Source of the DNA: an uncultured Eubacteriales bacterium
Lineage (GTDB): Bacteria > Bacillota > Clostridia > Oscillospirales > Acutalibacteraceae
Direction: 5' to 3'
Assembly: GCA_934444895.1 (NCBI GenBank)
Contig: CAKSDA010000012.1
Coordinates: 1 to 22,710 of the forward strand
Length of the DNA: 22,710 nucleotides
Part shown: positions 20,676 through 22,710 of the stretch, piece after piece
How the letters are laid out: each line of letters opens with the position of its first letter
Numbering within the stretch: position 1 is the first letter of the stretch
Made by a program: the position numbers and the translations under genes
Notes under the pieces: generated by a model
Seen by the model: only the letters and a program-made list of their open reading frames with translations
The model's database searches: none
Told to the model about the DNA's origin: nothing

Positions 20676-22710
20676 TTATTGCTCTTCGGAGGGTGATCCG
20701 GCCTGCATTTCCAAAAACTTATCTTTGCTCATCAATACCTTTCTGGGTTTTGCCCCCTCATAAGGACCCACAACCCCCATTATTTCCATCTGATCAACTA
20801 TTCTTGCTGCCCTTGCATATCCCAGTTTAAGCCTTCTTTGAAGCAATGATGTTGATGCCTGACCCGCTTCTATCACACATTCTATTGCCTGGTTTATCAT
20901 GGGATCATTTTCACTGTCAGACGACGCTTTTGCAGATGAATCTTTCTGCGAAACCGCCATTTTTTCAATCTCTTTGCTTATGTTTTCATCATATTCGGCA
21001 GACTGCCCGTTTTTGATAAATTCAACAACCTTTTCAACTTCTTCATCGCTAACAAAACAACCCTGCACCCTGGTGGGTTTGTTAGAGCCTACAGGGCAAA
21101 AGAGCATGTCGCCTTTTCCTAAAAGTTTTTCGGCTCCGCCCATATCAAGAATTGTTCGGCTGTCAACCTGGGAGGACACGGCGAAGGCTATTCTTGTAGG
21201 TACGTTTGCTTTGATAAGACCGGTAACAACATCGACCGACGGACGCTGCGTTGCAATAATAAGATGCATTCCTGCCGCTCTCGCTTTTTGAGCTATGCGG
21301 CAAATAGAATCTTCAACCTCGTGCGGCGCCGTCATCATAAGATCGGCCAGCTCATCAATTACAATTACTATATGCGGCATCTTCGGCATATCTTCACTGA
21401 ATTCGGCTAAATGATTGTACCCTTCAAGATTTCGCACATCGTTTTCGGCGAAAAGCTTGTACCTTTTTTCCATTTCTGTAACAGCCCAGCCCAAGGCACC
21501 GGAAGCCTTTCTGGGGTCGGTAACTACCGGAACCAAAAGGTGGGGAATTCCGTTATATATTCCAAGTTCTACAACCTTAGGATCTATAAGCATAAGCTTT
21601 ACATCGTCCGGAGACGCCTTATAAAGCAAACTGATTATAATAGTGTTAATGCATACCGATTTTCCCGAACCGGTAGCGCCGGCTATAAGACCGTGCGGCA
21701 TTTTTGAAATATCCGTTATAACCGCATTGCCGGCTATATCTTTTCCTAGGGCCACAGTGAGTTTGCTCTTCGCGGTCATAAAATCAACCGTTTCAATGAT
21801 ATCCCTTACTCCTACAGCCGCGGTTGTTTTGTTTGGAACCTCAATGCCTACGGCGGCCTTATTCGGAATAGGAGCCTCTATTCTTACCCCCGCAGTTGCA
21901 AGGTTAAGGGCTATATCGTCTGCAAGCCCGGTTATTTTACTTATTTTAACACCGGCCGACGGTTGAAGCTCGTATCTGGTTACGGCCGGGCCGCGGCTTA
22001 CATCAACTATCCTGGTTTCCACGCCAAAGCTTTTTAAAACATTAACCAGGTTTTCTGCAGTTTGCTGCAATTCTTTTTTAGAGGTAGCTCCCTGGCGATT
22101 GCGATTTTCGTTAAGCAAACTTACCGGAGGGAATGAGTATGAATCATTTTCCGCTTTGGCATTTTCAATGATTTCGCGGGCACATTTTTCCTTTTCGATT
22201 TCAACCTCTTCGCCTGTCATAAATGAGGGGTTTTCAGGATCCTTTGCATTAGCCCCTTCGTCAGCATGCGCAGCCTTTGAGCCCCTTTTACCGGAAACGG
22301 TCTTGTCCTCCATGGCGTTATATGTTTCAACAACCCGGCGGCCCTTTTCGTCCAAGGAACCGCTTACAATGTCGCGTTCTTCAGGTATGTCATCTACCGG
22401 TATATCAAATTCAAAGTGCCGTTTTTCCGGACCTTTTTCAGAATTTTTTGCAGCGGACTTCCTTTCTTTCGCCGACACAAAGGATTCCTCCGCCTGTTCA
22501 TAAGAAGTCTTAACCGGCCTCGCAAGCATCCGGAAGAGCCCCATAAGAGTAGTTCCGGTCAGTATCATAAGCAGAATAAAAATAATAAGACAAACAATTA
22601 CTCCGGCTAAAACATCTCCGAAACAGCGGTAAATAACATCTCCTATAACTCCGCCTAAAAATCCGCCGCCTTTAACCGAAACGCCGTTTGTATATGCATT
22701 TACTATATGT
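20676..22710 (-). CDS. ftsK: DNA translocase FtsK/SpoIIIE, 5' end beyond the window
   Basis: FtsK/SpoIIIE is a septal ATP-driven motor that pumps chromosomal DNA across the division or sporulation septum. The frame stays open to the right edge, so 677 C-terminal residues are visible. At the edge is the last part of the membrane domain (GGGFLGGVIGDVIYRCFGD, then VLAGVIVCLIIFILLMIL). A charged linker of about 130 residues follows, then the alpha/beta motor with Walker A GATGSGKS and Walker B VIVIDELADLMM plus IIATQRPSVDV. The C-terminal gamma winged-helix (STSLLQRRLKLGYARAARIVDQME) reads polar DNA motifs. The ATG at 22568 is internal, within the last membrane helix. Whether it is FtsK or SpoIIIE cannot be told from this part. 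Confidence 0.93.
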   Translation of the reverse strand, partial: HIVNAYTNGVSVKGGGFLGGVIGDVIYRCFGDVLAGVIVCLIIFILLMILTGTTLMGLFRMLARPVKTSYEQAEESFVSAKERKSAAKNSEKGPEKRHFEFDIPVDDIPEERDIVSGSLDEKGRRVVETYNAMEDKTVSGKRGSKAAHADEGANAKDPENPSFMTGEEVEIEKEKCAREIIENAKAENDSYSFPPVSLLNENRNRQGATSKKELQQTAENLVNVLKSFGVETRIVDVSRGPAVTRYELQPSAGVKISKITGLADDIALNLATAGVRIEAPIPNKAAVGIEVPNKTTAAVGVRDIIETVDFMTAKSKLTVALGKDIAGNAVITDISKMPHGLIAGATGSGKSVCINTIIISLLYKASPDDVKLMLIDPKVVELGIYNGIPHLLVPVVTDPRKASGALGWAVTEMEKRYKLFAENDVRNLEGYNHLAEFSEDMPKMPHIVIVIDELADLMMTAPHEVEDSICRIAQKARAAGMHLIIATQRPSVDVVTGLIKANVPTRIAFAVSSQVDSRTILDMGGAEKLLGKGDMLFCPVGSNKPTRVQGCFVSDEEVEKVVEFIKNGQSAEYDENISKEIEKMAVSQKDSSAKASSDSENDPMINQAIECVIEAGQASTSLLQRRLKLGYARAARIVDQMEIMGVVGPYEGAKPRKVLMSKDKFLEMQAGSPSEEQ

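Noticed and set aside
22568..22570. ATG at 22568 as the start of the FtsK protein
   Set aside because: The frame remains open to the window edge and the upstream residues form the expected final membrane segment, so this methionine is internal.
1..22710. Search for CRISPR arrays, tRNA/rRNA genes, phage genes, insertion sequences or defence systems
   Set aside because: None was seen; the repeats found are short intergenic elements, and every larger open frame that survives scrutiny is a metabolic, translation, envelope or division gene, or a small unknown.

Overview
The window looks like chromosomal DNA from an anaerobic, low-to-moderate-GC Firmicute of class Clostridia, probably an Oscillospirales/Ruminococcaceae-type gut bacterium. 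This rests on strong AGGAGG-type ribosome binding sites, several TTG starts, short intergenic repeats built around a CCTTTACACAAGGGAGCC-like hairpin, and the gene complement (TrmK, RqcH, DUF378, DUF1858, bacterial glycerol-1-phosphate dehydrogenase). The taxonomic placement is inference. No rRNA, tRNA, transposase, phage gene or CRISPR array was seen.

Layout. (1) 1-3.4 kb: a DeoR-family regulator diverges from an araM-like glycerol-1-phosphate dehydrogenase and a HAD-IIA (AraL/NagD-like) phosphatase. The block lies between copies of one short intergenic repeat. (2) 3.4-5.0 kb, minus: a membrane-anchored GH25 lysozyme with SH3 and cell-wall-binding segments and its own promoter. (3) 5.1-9.7 kb, minus: the glycolytic run pgk-tpiA-gpmI, followed closely by a DUF1858 CxxC protein and trmK, with a promoter before pgk and a terminator after trmK. 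(4) 9.8-13.3 kb, minus: an ABC exporter, then manA and trmL. (5) 13.3-13.75 kb: a 458-base gene-free stretch with promoters at both ends, several hairpins and a terminator-like element, the best non-coding RNA candidate here. (6) 13.76-16.3 kb, plus: an unrecognised four-helix membrane protein and rqcH. (7) 16.5-19.0 kb: a TIM-barrel sugar-phosphate isomerase/epimerase-like gene converging on rhaB across strong terminators. (8) 19.07-20.5 kb: a DUF378 membrane protein converging with zero spacing on a DUF3006/MBL-hydrolase pair. (9) 20.7 kb to the right edge, minus: ftsK/spoIIIE, whose 5' end lies outside the window.

How the genes fit together. Several enzymes meet at triose phosphates. TpiA, Pgk and GpmI form lower glycolysis. 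RhaB feeds rhamnulose-1-phosphate towards DHAP. ManA feeds mannose-6-phosphate in. The AraM-type enzyme draws DHAP off to sn-glycerol-1-phosphate. TrmK, TrmL and RqcH are translation-related, and GH25 and FtsK are envelope- or division-related. Most of the window is conserved core metabolism. The least explained parts are the repeat-flanked G1P module, the structured 13.4-13.6 kb intergenic region, and the membrane protein beside rqcH.
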